Positions 24,201 through 34,725 of a stretch of 64,000 nt of DNA are shown piece after piece (the first letter of the stretch is position 1; the number at the start of each line of letters is the position of its first letter). This stretch comes from Paraspadella gotoi. Lineage: Eukaryota; Chaetognatha. The position numbers were made by a program, and so were the translations under genes. The stretch is from contig CM119263.1 in assembly GCA_051294375.1 (NCBI GenBank), positions 21,016,268 to 21,080,267 of the forward strand, written 5' to 3'. The notes under the pieces are model-generated. The model saw nothing but the letters and a program-made list of their open reading frames with translations. It did no database searches and was not told where the DNA came from.

Positions 24201-24809
24201 TGGGTCGTTTTTTAAATAAATTTTTTTTTAAATAATATATTAATTATGATGAAGTTTTATAAGAAGTGTGCGATATGTAAGTTAAAAATTTAGATATGGC
24301 TTCTATCTAAAAGCTCTGATATTCTTATTACATTTTGGTTTAAGTATTGTTGTTTGAATTTCATTCATTTTGATTTACGCCATATCAATGAGGTTATAGT
24401 ACTCATATAGTATCCAATTGAATATAGAATGCTTTAATCTATCTACATATTGCAGTATGTAATATTGAAGATGGAATAAAAATTGTCTATATAAGGGATC
24501 AAAGAACTTTTAATGAGAGCTATATCTTAATTTATACAGTAGCTCATGCAGCGCGGATCCAGCGGCGGTCCAGCGCTGTCCAGCTTCACTCTATCTTTTT
24601 CTCTCTCTCTTTCTCTCTCTCTCTCCTCTTTCTCTCTCCTTTTTCCTTCTAAAAACTTTTATATCGCCATTTATTCCGGTGTTTATTCTCAATACCAAAA
24701 TCCCAAATACATTCGAGATTTTCGTGTTTTTTTCCTAAAAATTCTGATTATTTTTAAATAAAAACGAGAGAGACTAATAATGCGTCGTTGGCGGGAAAAA
24801 CTGTCCAGC

Positions 24810-24841
<32 letters not shown>

Positions 24842-24879
24842 TTTTCACTCATACACGCAGTGTTTGTTTTATTTAGGAT

Positions 24880-25050
24880 GAATGATTCATCGCGTCAATG
24901 ACGAGCATCGTATCAATGAATGCTTATCATCATATCAAATAATGACTATCATCGCATCAATCATTTGATATCATACATCAGTCATTTCGTTATCATCGCA
25001 TCAATTATTGGTTATCATTGCATCAATATTTGGTTACCATCAAAAGTTGA
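24880..25050 (+). repeat. 24-bp satellite, copy 3
   Basis: Same family as 12890-13060, preceded by a CT run (24810-24840) and an ACTCATACACGCAGTG stretch. Confidence 0.8.
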
Positions 25051-25739
25051 CTCGATCCTTATGCTTTTTTAAATAAAAATTATTATGAATTACGATGAAG
25101 TTTTAAAAAGCGTGGTAATAGTAGTTAAAAATTTAGATATGCTTCTCATCTTGAAAAGCTCTGATATTTGTTATTACATTTGGATTTAAGTATTTTTGTT
25201 TGAATTCCACTTCATTATTATTTACTGCATATGCAAATGAGATTATAGTACTCATTAATAGTATCCAACTAGTATATAGAAAATGCTTTAATTAATTTAC
25301 ATATTGCAGTATATAATATTGAAGAGATGAAATTCAAAATTTTTTTTTAAATTCTATAATAAAAATGGGAACTCAAAGGAACTTTTTAATGAGAAGCTAT
25401 ATCTTAATTTTAATACAAATAAAAATAAAATCGTTAAAACCTATGATTGAAAAAAATTGGAAAAATTTCCATTGTAAAACCATTGTAAATTTTTGCCCTT
25501 TCTTTTATCTATTTTTAATTATATATATATTTTTTTCAGGCGTGCTGCCTTTTCTGAATTGTTTAAAACGAGTCAGGCTCTTTCAGTCTTTTTAGTATCT
25601 CCTCTGTCTCTCTCTGGTGGCCGGGTCTCTCTGTTGTACGATCTCTGCCGTGATCTTCGTTTAAAAAAAATTCTGATTATTTTTTTCTTCTAAAAAAAAT
25701 ATATATTTGATCAGGCGCTTATCTCTCCTATCTGACTCT

Positions 25740-26440
25740 TCTCTCTCTCTCTCTCTCTTCCTCTATCTATCTATCTCTTTTTTTTTTACAAAAAAATTTT
25801 TTAGTCACTTTTTTTTTCACCACCGTCACTAGCGACAAGTAAACGATTAAACGAGTTCCGGCTCTCTCTCTCTCTCTCTCTATATATATTTCCTCTCTCT
25901 CTCTCTCTCTCGTCTATATTATATATATTTCTCTCTCTCTCTCTCTCTGTCTCTCTATCTCTTTTTTTTTTTTTTTTAATTTTTTAGTCACTTTTTTTTC
26001 ACCACCGTCACTAGGCGACGAGTAAACGATTAAACGAGTTCCGGCTCTCTTTTTTCTTTTTTTCCCTTCTTTCTTTAATATATATATTTTCTTTCTCTCT
26101 TTTCCTATCTATATTATTTCTCTCTCTCTCTCCTGTCTTCTCTATACTCTTTTTTTTTTTTTTTTAATTTTTTTAGTCACTTTTTTTTCACCACCGTCAC
26201 TAGGCGACGAGTAAACGAGTCCGGCTCTGCAGCGTTCTGTTCAGCTTTCTCTCTCCTTCTCATATCTTCTCTGTTTTCTTCTGTGTCGTCTCTCTCTGTA
26301 CGATCTGCTTGCGTACGTTTTTTAAAAATTGCTTGATTATTTCTTTCTAAAACTTTTATTATCGCATTTATTTTTTTCTCAATACAAAATCCCAAATTTA
26401 CATCCGAGATTTTCGTGAATTCATTTTAGAAAAGGGAAGA
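25740..26440. repeat. Tandem CACCACCGTCACT module, copy 3
   Basis: Three units starting near 25800, 25985 and 26170, each ending in GAGTTCCGGCTC or GAGTCCGGCTC plus CT/TATA runs, then the CGATC module. Counterpart of 13740-14330. Confidence 0.8.
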
Positions 26441-27450
26441 ATAACTTTATAATGCAGGCAATGTCACATATACATCAACTTGTGTGACAGGTAGGCGATA
26501 CCTGTATTTATCCGCAATTGCGGATTATTTTTTTTTTGTTTCAAAAATAAAACAGAGGTTACACAATGGACATAAAGTGACATAAAATCAATGACCTTAC
26601 TAACTAAAATGACCCAAAATGATATAACGATACACAACACAATAAATGACATAAAGGGATCAAATGTAGCTATCATGACATAACGACGTAGTATGATATA
26701 AAAGACAATGACCTTATGACTGCAATGACCCAAAATGATATAACGGAGTGGTCTTTTCATACAATTGAAAATTCTTTTTGAAATATTATACCACTTCATG
26801 ATAGGAACCAGGTACTCTGGGAGTGAAAATAAACGAGACTGTGAGAGAGTCTTGATGAAAGCTTGCAGTGACCTGCTATGTCATTATCTTGTAAGAGTGA
26901 TGGAGGCCTTAAACCACCAAAGCCTGTCCAAAGTCAGGGGCAAGATAGCTTATTTATTAAATATGGATAATTTTTTAATTGGTTGTACCAATTCATATAA
27001 TGACATGTCACAATAAGTAACGAATAAAGGCCAACATGACTTAAATAACGTAAATGACATAAAATGACCAGACATAATTAAAATGTAACTATCTCGACAA
27101 AATTGACGTAAATGACATAAAAAACAACAACCTTATGACAAAGGACCCAAATTGATATAACTATATACAATGACAGACTCCAATGACTGAATGATAAAGA
27201 ACCAACATTACTTGAATGATGTGAATGACAGTAAATGACTAAACAATGATTAAAATTACTTTAAGGAACACATATAATAAAAATGACATAAAGTGATCAA
27301 ATGTAAACTATCACGAACATAACTTCAAAATGAAAATAAAAGACAATACCTTATCGAACTGAAATGACCCAGAAATGATGTTATAACGACATACAATGAC
27401 ATGACACAATACTATGAATAAAGGACCAAACTTCGGCTTAAATGACGCAT
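26440..27450 (+). repeat. ATGACATAAA-type tandem repeat, copy 3
   Basis: Counterpart of 14390-15395, with the AAGCCTGTCC module at about 26890-27005. Reading frames are broken differently in the two copies, which argues against coding. Confidence 0.75.
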
Positions 27451-27640
27451 CAATGACATGACTATCGCAATTCCAATGAATGATTATCATCCGATCAATG
27501 AAGGACTATTATCGCATCAATGAATGATAATCATCGCATCAATGAATGACTAATCGCACCATCATTTGGTTATCCAACACATCAATCCCTCCGGTTATCA
27601 TCGCATCAATATTTGGTTATCATGCGCAATTCAATCTTAG
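27450..27640 (+). repeat. 24-bp satellite, second array of copy 3
   Basis: Units of the GCATCAATGAATGATTATCA family leading into the GGCGA hairpin cluster, as at 15395-15570. Confidence 0.8.
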
Positions 27641-27775
27641 GTTCTAGTTGGTTGGCGACTTCGCCATGGCGATATCGCCAGGGCTTTGGCGATGTCCGCC
27701 AGTCCCCCACTGGCGACCTTCTACCGCCAGTGATAAAAGTAGCGAATATAATGAAAAGCGCAGCTAAAATGGGGA
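27640..27775. repeat. GGCGA/TCGCC hairpin cluster, left end of palindrome
   Basis: Consecutive short palindromes: TCGCCATGGCGA, GCGATATCGC and TCGCCAGGGCTTTGGCGA. Its mirror image lies at 29915-30030. Confidence 0.8.
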
Positions 27776-27784
27776 TGAGCATCA

Positions 27785-28680
27785 CCTTCAGGCTTCCTCT
27801 CCCAACCCTTAACACCTAAACCAAACCCTCCCGTTCAACTCTGTGCCTCCCCCTAACCCCTAACCCGGGCCTGGGCCTCCCGTACATCTCCATGCCTCAA
27901 CCCTCAACCCTAACCGCCTTTTTGATGCATCAACCACGGGCCCCTTCCCCCAACCCCTAACCCTAAACCAAGCCTCTCTGTTCAACTCTGTGCCTCTCCC
28001 CTAACCCTAACCCAGGCTCAGCTTTCCCGTACATCTCCTGCCTCAACCCTAACCCTAACCGCCTTCGATGCATCAACCACGGCCCTCCCCAACCCCTAAC
28101 CCTAAACTAAGCCTCCCATTCAACTCCATGCCTCTCCCTAACCCTAACCCAGGCCCAGCCTCCCGTACATCTCCGTGCCTCAAACCCTAACCATAACGCC
28201 TTAGATGCATCAACCCATGGGTCCCTCCCGCAACCCTAACCCTTAACCAAGCCTCCCGTTCAACTCCATGCCTCTCCCCTAACCCTTAAACCCAGCGGCT
28301 CCCGCTCCCGCACCCTATGCCTCGTATCACGCTCCTCCCACCTACTACCGTGGAGCCTCCAATTCCCTCAACCGCACATTGCCTTCGCATATATAACCCA
28401 CGGCCTCTCTTTCCCAACCCTAACCTCTAAACGGGACCCAGGCCTCCCGTAACATACTCCGTGCCTCAACCCTAACCCTAAGCGCGGCACTCTTGGTCAT
28501 CAACAACACCCTCCTCACCCCTATCCTAGAAATTGACATTATAATAAGCCTAAAATAAACTTAACTAACTCAAACCCTAACCCTAACCTACTAATACTAC
28601 CTAACCCTAAATCTACTCAACCCTAACCCTAACTACTACCTACTCAACCCTAACCCTAACCCTAATCTGAGTTTGTTAGG
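27785..28680 (-). repeat. CCCTAA composite array (telomere-like), left arm copy 3
   Basis: The best-preserved array. Pairs of CCCTAA separate three spacers in a cycle (CTCCCGTACATCTCC..., CGATGCATCAACCACGG..., CCTCCCGTTCAACTC...), about four cycles in all. The end is a simpler repeat of CCCTAACCCTAA plus CTACTCAA. Hexamers vary (CCCCTAA, CCTAA, CCATAA), typical of internal telomere-like DNA or of uncorrected reads. Confidence 0.85.
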
Positions 28681-28845
28681 CGAAATCGCATAACTATAAA
28701 CGCTAGATGTAGTTCACAGCTAAATCGCCAAATGGCGAGGGCGTCATGGCTAAGTCCGCGAAATTTGCGCATTTTGCACTGAACTTACATTAGCGTTCTA
28801 GTTTATGGCGATTTCGCCTAAACTAAACTCAGAATAGGGTTTAGG
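28680..28845. repeat. Centre of palindrome, copy 3
   Basis: AGGCGAAATCGCATAACTAT...GTAGTTCACAGC on the left mirrors GAACTTACATTAGCG...TGGCGATTTCGCCT on the right, with a centre near 28755. The centre contains AAATCGCCAAATGGCGAGGG. Confidence 0.8.
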
Positions 28846-29890
28846 GTTAGGGTTGAAGTTGGTTTAGGTTAGTGAGTTGTAGTAGTTAGGGTAGGGTTTG
28901 AGGTTGGTAGTAGTTAGGGTTAGGGTTGAGTAGTTTAGGCTTAGGGTTGAGTTAGTCTAGGGTTAGGGTTTAGGGTTGAGTAAAGTTAAGTTTATTTTAC
29001 GCGCTTTATTATTAATGTCAATTTTTAGGATAGGGGTAGGGGAGGGTGTTGTTGAGACCAAGAGGCCGCGTTAGGGTACTGGCGAAGGAAACATTAGGGA
29101 TTAGCGGTGGAGGCACGTAGAGCTACCGGAGGCCTGGCCCGTTAGGGTTAGGTTTGGGAAGAGAGACCCGTGGGTTATATATCAAAGCGATATAGGGTAG
29201 GCGTTGAGGTACAGGAGATTGTACGGAGGCGGGCCTGGTTAGGGTGTAGGGAGAGATGGCATGGAGTTGAACGAAGGCTTGGTTTAGGGTTTAGGGTTGT
29301 GGGGAGGGACCCATTGTTTGATGCATCAAAGCGGTTAGGGTTTAGGGTGAGGTTGGAGATGTCCGGAAGGCCAGCTCTGGTTAGGGTTTAGGTGGAGAGG
29401 CATGGAGTTGAACCGGGAGGCTTGGTTTAGGGTTAGGTTGGAGGAGGGGACCCATGTTGATGCATCGCAAGGCGGGTTAGGGTTAGGGTTTGAGGCACGG
29501 AGATGTACGGGAGGCCGGGCCTGGGTTCAGGGTTGAGGGGAGAGCATTTGGAGCTTGAACGGAGGCTTAGTTTAGGGTATCGGTTGAGGGCCCGTGCGTT
29601 TGATGCATCGAAGGCGGTATAGGCTTTAGGGTTGAGGGCAGGAGATGTATGGGAAAGCCCGGGCCTGGCGTTTAGGGTTAGGGAGAGCACAGAGTTGAAT
29701 GGAAGACTTGTTATAGGCGTTAGGTGGGGTGTAGGGGCCCGTGGTTGATGCAACAAAGGCGGTTAGGGTTAGGGTTGAGGCATGGAGATGTACGGAGGCC
29801 CAGGCCCGGGTTAGGGTTAGGGGAGAGCACAGAGTGAAACGGGAGGTTTGGTTTAGGCGTTAGGGTTGGAGAGGAGCCTAGTAGGTAATG
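28845..29890 (+). repeat. TTAGGG composite array, right arm copy 3
   Basis: Mirror of 27785-28680. Spacers appear in reverse complement and reverse order (GGCACGGAGATGTACGGGAG, CCGTGGTTGATGCA, GGAGTTGAACGGGAGGC-like). It ends at GGAGCCTAGTAGGTAATG. Open frames through it are repeat translations. Confidence 0.85.
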
Positions 29891-29914
29891 TTATCCCCGT
29901 TGCTTAGCCTCGCG

Positions 29915-30033
29915 TTTTCATTATATTCGCTACTTTATCACAGTGAGGGTCGCCAGTGAGGGGACTGGGACATCGCCAAAGCCCTGGCGGATATCGCCAT
30001 GGCGAAGTTCGCCCAACCAACTCGAACCTAATG
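29915..30033. repeat. Right end of palindrome (GGCGA cluster, inverted)
   Basis: TTATATTCGCTACTTTATCA through ATATCGCCATGGCGAAGTTC mirrors 27636-27760 and closes the palindrome; the duplicated X-Y-Z segment ends here. Confidence 0.8.
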
Positions 30034-30639
30034 CTCTTTAAGATTTTTATATTATTTTTTATTGTAAATCTTTATACAATTCGTCCCAATTAAAAAATAA
30101 TGCTGTCCTGAGCATGTTCTTACTGTTTTGAATAATTATTTTTTATCGTAAGGATTCCCAGATATATTCTTAATTAATGGTGTAAATGAATTTTAACTAA
30201 TTTTAAGTATTTATTCAATATTAATTTATTATAATTTTCTTTTTATCTTAGCAATGCTGAGCGTTTGCGATTATATTGTAACGCTTTTGTGCATGAAGTG
30301 GCGTTCCTCATGTTGTTGTCGTCGAAATTATAGATCGCCTTTTGATTTGAAAGTTTTGAGTGATCGATTGATCCAAAGATTTTTTATGATTATTAAATAT
30401 TTTTTTCAGTTTTATAAAAATATTTCTATGATCGAAAGGATAGTTTTTAGTTAGCTTTATTAAAGCTATTAAAGCCTTAATGTCCATTTTAAGATATAGT
30501 TCCTTCTATTATTAATCTTTTTTATTACATTGATTTTCATTTAAGTTTTTTTAATAATTTTTTTCATTGTTTTATTTCATTTGTTCTTTTTTCCGTTTTA
30601 AAGCAGTGAAATAAAAAAATAGCAAAAATAGGATATTAT
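30034..30639. other. AT-rich, no gene recognised
   Basis: AT-rich sequence. A 66-codon plus-strand frame (30254-30454) begins just after an acceptor-like TTTATCTTAG, but I recognise nothing in it. It could be a small exon or chance. Confidence 0.4.
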
Positions 30640-30865
30640 GGTGGGACTAAAAATCCACCAATCGTTCGGATCATGCGGCCATTGGTGCCGGAAGGCAAGT
30701 CATTCGGCCTCCCAACCCCAAAGGTCCGGGGTTCTAGCCCGGTGGTCGTCTGCAGTTAAGAAGGACGGGCGCTTAACCCGCCTGTAACATGTGTTACAGC
30801 CTGATCCGAAGCTCAGGCACTGGCTTACAATTGAACGCCGTTCTGTTCATAACAACATATCAATG
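30640..30865 (+). repeat. tRNA-derived SINE-like element, second family
   Basis: A box B-like GGGGTTCTAGCCC (about 30729-30741) follows a D-arm/box A-like GGTGCCGGAAGGCAAGTC (30685-30702) at tRNA-like spacing. The body continues through GGACGGGCGCTTAACCCGCC, TGTAACATGTGTTACAGCC and GATCCGAAGCTCAGGC. It differs from the 583-745 family. The 3' tail was not delimited. Single copy in the window. Confidence 0.55.
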
Positions 30866-30979
30866 AATTACTGTCTCTCAATATATTATTTTATATAAGA
30901 ATTTAATTTGCAAGGAAAATGTATGCAACATTGACATGTGCATATATTATATTTCATTATAAAAATCTTAAAAGCAATA

Positions 30980-31439
30980 GGGATCGGAGCCAGCTTCGAT
31001 GGTAACCAAATATTAATGGCGATGATAACTAAATATTGATGCGATGATAACAATAATTGAGTGCGATGATAATAAAATAACTGATGTGATGATAATCAAT
31101 GATGATGCGATGATAGTCATTCATTGATGTGATGATAATCATTCATTGATATGATGAAATCATTCATTGATGCGATGATAGTCATTCATTGACGCGATGA
31201 GTCATTCATCGTAAATAAAACAAACAAATGCGTGTATGAATGAAAGAAGAAGAGAGAGAGAGAAGAGAGAGAGAGAGAAAGAGTGAGAGAGGCTGGTCAG
31301 TTTTCACTTCGTTTATATAAAGAATAATCAGAATTTTTAGAAAAAAAATTCACGAAAAATCTCGGATGTAAATTTGGGATTTTGTATTGAGAAAAAAAGC
31401 GCGGAATAAATGGCGGAATAAATAGAAAAGAAAAGAGAG

Positions 31440-31482
<43 letters not shown>

Positions 31483-31535
31483 TAGAGAGAAGCTGGACCG
31501 CCCTGCAGAGCTGAACTCGTTTTTCGACGTATCTG
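30980..31535 (-). repeat. Inverted satellite and GA module
   Basis: The 24-bp satellite is inverted at 30990-31215, followed by a GA run (31250-31290), the CAGTTTTC/TTATATAA stretch and AATCTCGGATGTAAATTTGG, then another GA run at 31435-31490 and a fragment reading GCTGGACCGC. This is the reverse complement of 24540-25050. Confidence 0.75.
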
Positions 31536-32060
31536 AGTAGGGACGAACTCTTTTCCTTTCTAATATTTTTTTTACTTATCAAAAAAAATTTTATGTCCTC
31601 ATCTTAAAAAAGTTTTAATCTTGAATGAAATTTTAGATTGTTCTTTTTTTTTTAAGAAGAAACCAGACCGAGGTCAAATTTCATATTTGCATATTTAACT
31701 AATTTATAAATATTTATCCCAACTCAAATAATTAATTTTAAAAAAGAATAAAAATGATTAAATATATACACTAAAAAATTTACAATTTTAAATTGTAAAA
31801 ATTATTAGAATAAACAAAAAAGTAATGTTTAATTTGACAACTAATTCTCTCTTCTCAACTCCTATTTAGATATTAATTTGCCAATAGTGGGCCGACCCGG
31901 TCCAAAGTTACAGTAATAAACAAAAACAAAAAAAATTTTTTTTGTTAGAAAGTTATATATGTAATTAAAATTAATCCGCGCAAATGCCGTCTATATCAAG
32001 CTACATGTAACAGCAGCAAGCGGATGTACATGTGACATTGCCTGCATTATAAGTTATTTT
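31536..32060. other. AT-rich single-copy stretch, no gene
   Basis: AT-rich DNA between two blocks of inverted modules. At 31965-32050 it enters the reverse complement of 14390-14470 (landmark GTACATGTGACATTGCCTGC). Confidence 0.6.
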
Positions 32061-32209
32061 TTCGTTTTTTCTAAAAATGAATCCATGAAAATCTCGGATG
32101 TAAATTTGGATTTTGTATAGAGAAAAAAAAAAAATGGCTTATAAAAAAGTTTTTAGAAGGAAAAAAATAATAAGAATTTTTCAAAAAAACGAACGATCGT
32201 ACTTAGAGA

Positions 32210-32242
<33 letters not shown>

Positions 32243-32485
32243 AGAGAGAGAAGAGAAAAGAAGCTGAACAGAGCCGGAACTCGTTTACTCGTTTACTCGT
32301 CGCCTCGTGAAAAAAAAAGTCACTAAAAAATTTTTTTTTGTAAAAAAAAAAAGAGAGAGATAGAGCCGGAACTCGTTTAATCGTTTACTCGTCGCGCAGT
32401 GACGGAGGTGAAAAAAAAGGTGACTAAAAATTATTTTTGTACAAAAAAAAGAGATAGGAAAGAGAGAAAAGAGAGAGACAGATAG

Positions 32486-32536
<51 letters not shown>

Positions 32537-32600
32537 CCGGAACTCGTTTTCTCGTTTTAAAAGTGAATAAATTTTTTTTTTTTGTAAAAAAAAAAAAGAG

Positions 32601-32638
<38 letters not shown>

Positions 32639-33235
32639 AAGTTTTCCCGCCAACGATACGCAATATTAGGTCACTCTTGTTTATATCGGCGTGATCTCGG
32701 TCAAGTTGGATTTTTTTATACACGTAACGTTTCCGTTGCCATCAAAACGCGTTATTAGGTCATGTTCCTCGTCATTGTTTACTCGTTGCCCCGCAACGGC
32801 CACGAAATCCAGGTCAAGTAAGTTATTCTTCACATTTTCTCAAAAAAATCCACGAAAATCTCAGATGTAAATTTGGGATTTGTATGAGAAAGAAGCGCGG
32901 AATAAATGGCGATAATAAAAGTTTTAGAAGGAAAGAAATTAATAAGAATTTTTCAAAAAAACGGTGGTTAAAACAAAGTGAATAACTTACTATGATCGCA
33001 CACTTTTGTAAAACTTTATAAATAATTCATAATAATTTTTATTTAAAAAAAAACGGTAAGTCACAGCCAAACCTATAAAAGCGTAGTAGTTTTTATATAA
33101 AAAAAAACAGCGTCGAGAGAGACGACGAGACGACGACGACGACGCGACGACTACGTCACAAAGAGCAAACCTAAAACATTATAGAGCCTGAACCGGCTTC
33201 GCCGGTCATGGCTCGATAAAAACACTGGAAGGGAG
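32060..33235 (-). repeat. Mosaic of inverted Y and Z modules
   Basis: Inverted modules in sequence: CGATC module (32080-32230), CACCACCGTCACT modules with GA runs (32270-32560), the TTTCCCGCCAACG block (32640), another TTCTAAAA-type module (32830-32970), and the GTC/hairpin module (33000-33220, ending GGTCATGGCTCGAT). The order differs from a simple reversal of Y-Z, so the block is rearranged. Apparent frames are GA/CT translations. Confidence 0.75.
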
Positions 33236-33515
33236 AGAAAAAATGAAAAAGGTAAAAGAAAAGGGAGAAAAAAAGAAGTGAAAAGAAGTAGGGGAAAAGA
33301 GAGAAAGAAAAAGAAAAGTACAGAAGGAGATTAGTATAGAAAAAAAGATTAAAAGGGTTGAAATCACAAAGGAAAAAAATAGGAAAAAATGGAAGAAGAG
33401 AGAAGTGAAAAAATATGATGAGAAAGGAGGAGGAGAATAAGAGAGGACAAGAAAAAATAATTTTCTTTAAACAAAGTTTGAGCAAACAATGTCGAATCTG
33501 CCTACGATAATTAAG
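33236..33515. repeat. Purine-rich low-complexity region and recurrent motif
   Basis: GAAAAGG-type purine-rich DNA to about 33465, then the motif CAAACAATGTCGAATCTGCC (33481-33500), which also occurs near 36830 and 38946 and, inverted, inside each Y copy. Confidence 0.65.
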
Positions 33516-33519
33516 TGGT

Positions 33520-33888
33520 AATAAGCTAACTTGGTCAACTTGCATAATTTAATCAACTTGCATAATTTGGTCAACTGACATAATTTGGTTAACTGACTTA
33601 ATTTGTTCTACTGGGGACATAATTGGTCTGACATAATTGGTCAACTGAACTAATTTGATCAATTAAGGATAATTTGGTCAACCGGCATAATTTGGTCAAC
33701 TGCATAATTTATCAGCTGGCCTAATTTGGTCAACTGGCACAATTTGGTCAACAGGCATAATTTGGTCAACTTGCAGAACTTGATCAACTTGCAGAATTTG
33801 GTCAACTGGCATAATTTGGTCAACTTTAAGAATTTGGTCAACTGGCATATTTTGTTCAATTGGCATAATTTGTCAACAATCAATCAAT

Positions 33889-33962
<74 letters not shown>

Positions 33963-34725
33963 GAGAGAGATAGAAAGAAGAAACTTTAAAAAATTCAAAT
34001 AAATGTGTCTTTTGGTTTTCTAATTTGAACTCTTTTCCACTCACTACGATTCCATCAAAAAATTTTATATCCAGCTTTATCCACATACTTTCCTACCCAC
34101 ACACAAAATTCCAATTTCGATTTATCTATCTAATTTTTAATAAACATAATAATTATGAGTAATTTAAGTAAAAGACTTCAAGTAAATATGACTTTTTGTT
34201 TTTTCTATTTTAACTCATTTCCCCTACTCGCTACGATTCCATCGAAACTTTATATCCAACTCAATCACACACTTTCCTACCATCATACAAAATTTCAAGT
34301 CAATTGCTCTATCCACTCATGAGCAAATTGTCGTTCAAATAGTGAAATATATTTTTTTCCCATTTAAAACCAATTTCCCACTCGCACGATTTCCCTCGAA
34401 AACTTCATATCCATCTCAATCACACAGTTCCTACCCACACGCAAAATTTCATACCAATCTCATCCATCCAATCACGAGTAATTGGAGTTTTTTTCTAAGG
34501 TGGGACGGACTGATGGACGGACGGATGGACGGACGATGGATGGACGGACGGACGATGGACGGACGGACGGACGGACATAATTTTTTTTGCATAATTTAAC
34601 ATAATTTGATGTTCTGACATAATATAAATGTGTGCCCGACAATATTGAGCGGGCGGACCGACGGACCGACAAAGTGAATTATAGAGTCGGGATCTGCTGA
34701 TAAGCAGATCCGACTAAAAATCAAA
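33520..34725 (+). repeat. Composite microsatellite element, complete copy 1
   Basis: Fixed order of parts: an array of an 18-bp unit (CATAATTTGGTCAACTGG, 33526-33875); a CAAT run (33877-33962); a short GA stretch; three related units of about 150 bp (33985-34490), each with ATTCCATCGAAACTTTATAT and CAATCACACACTTTCC; a GACG run (34501-34576); and a core ending in the hairpin GGATCTGCT/AGCAGATCC with loop GATA (34690-34711) followed by CGACTAAAAA. The same order is present at 51914-52975. It encodes nothing; it looks like a non-autonomous mobile element. Confidence 0.75.

Larger units (their letters stand above)
19990..25740 (+). repeat. Large duplicated segment Y, copy 3
   Basis: Third copy of Y with the same order of landmarks: SINE-like element 20205-20400, TTTA run 20450-20760, CT-rich 20880-21300, core hairpin 22010-22160, CGTGGGCAGATCC near 22406, single hairpin-GTC module near 23930-24210, satellite 24880-25050, CGATC module 25545-25745. 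Against copy 1 the second GTC module is missing or scrambled at 23965-24200. Confidence 0.85.

Noticed and set aside
27785-29890. Telomere fusion site
   Set aside because: A head-to-head fusion would read TTAGGG then CCCTAA; here the order is CCCTAA then TTAGGG, with non-telomeric spacers throughout.
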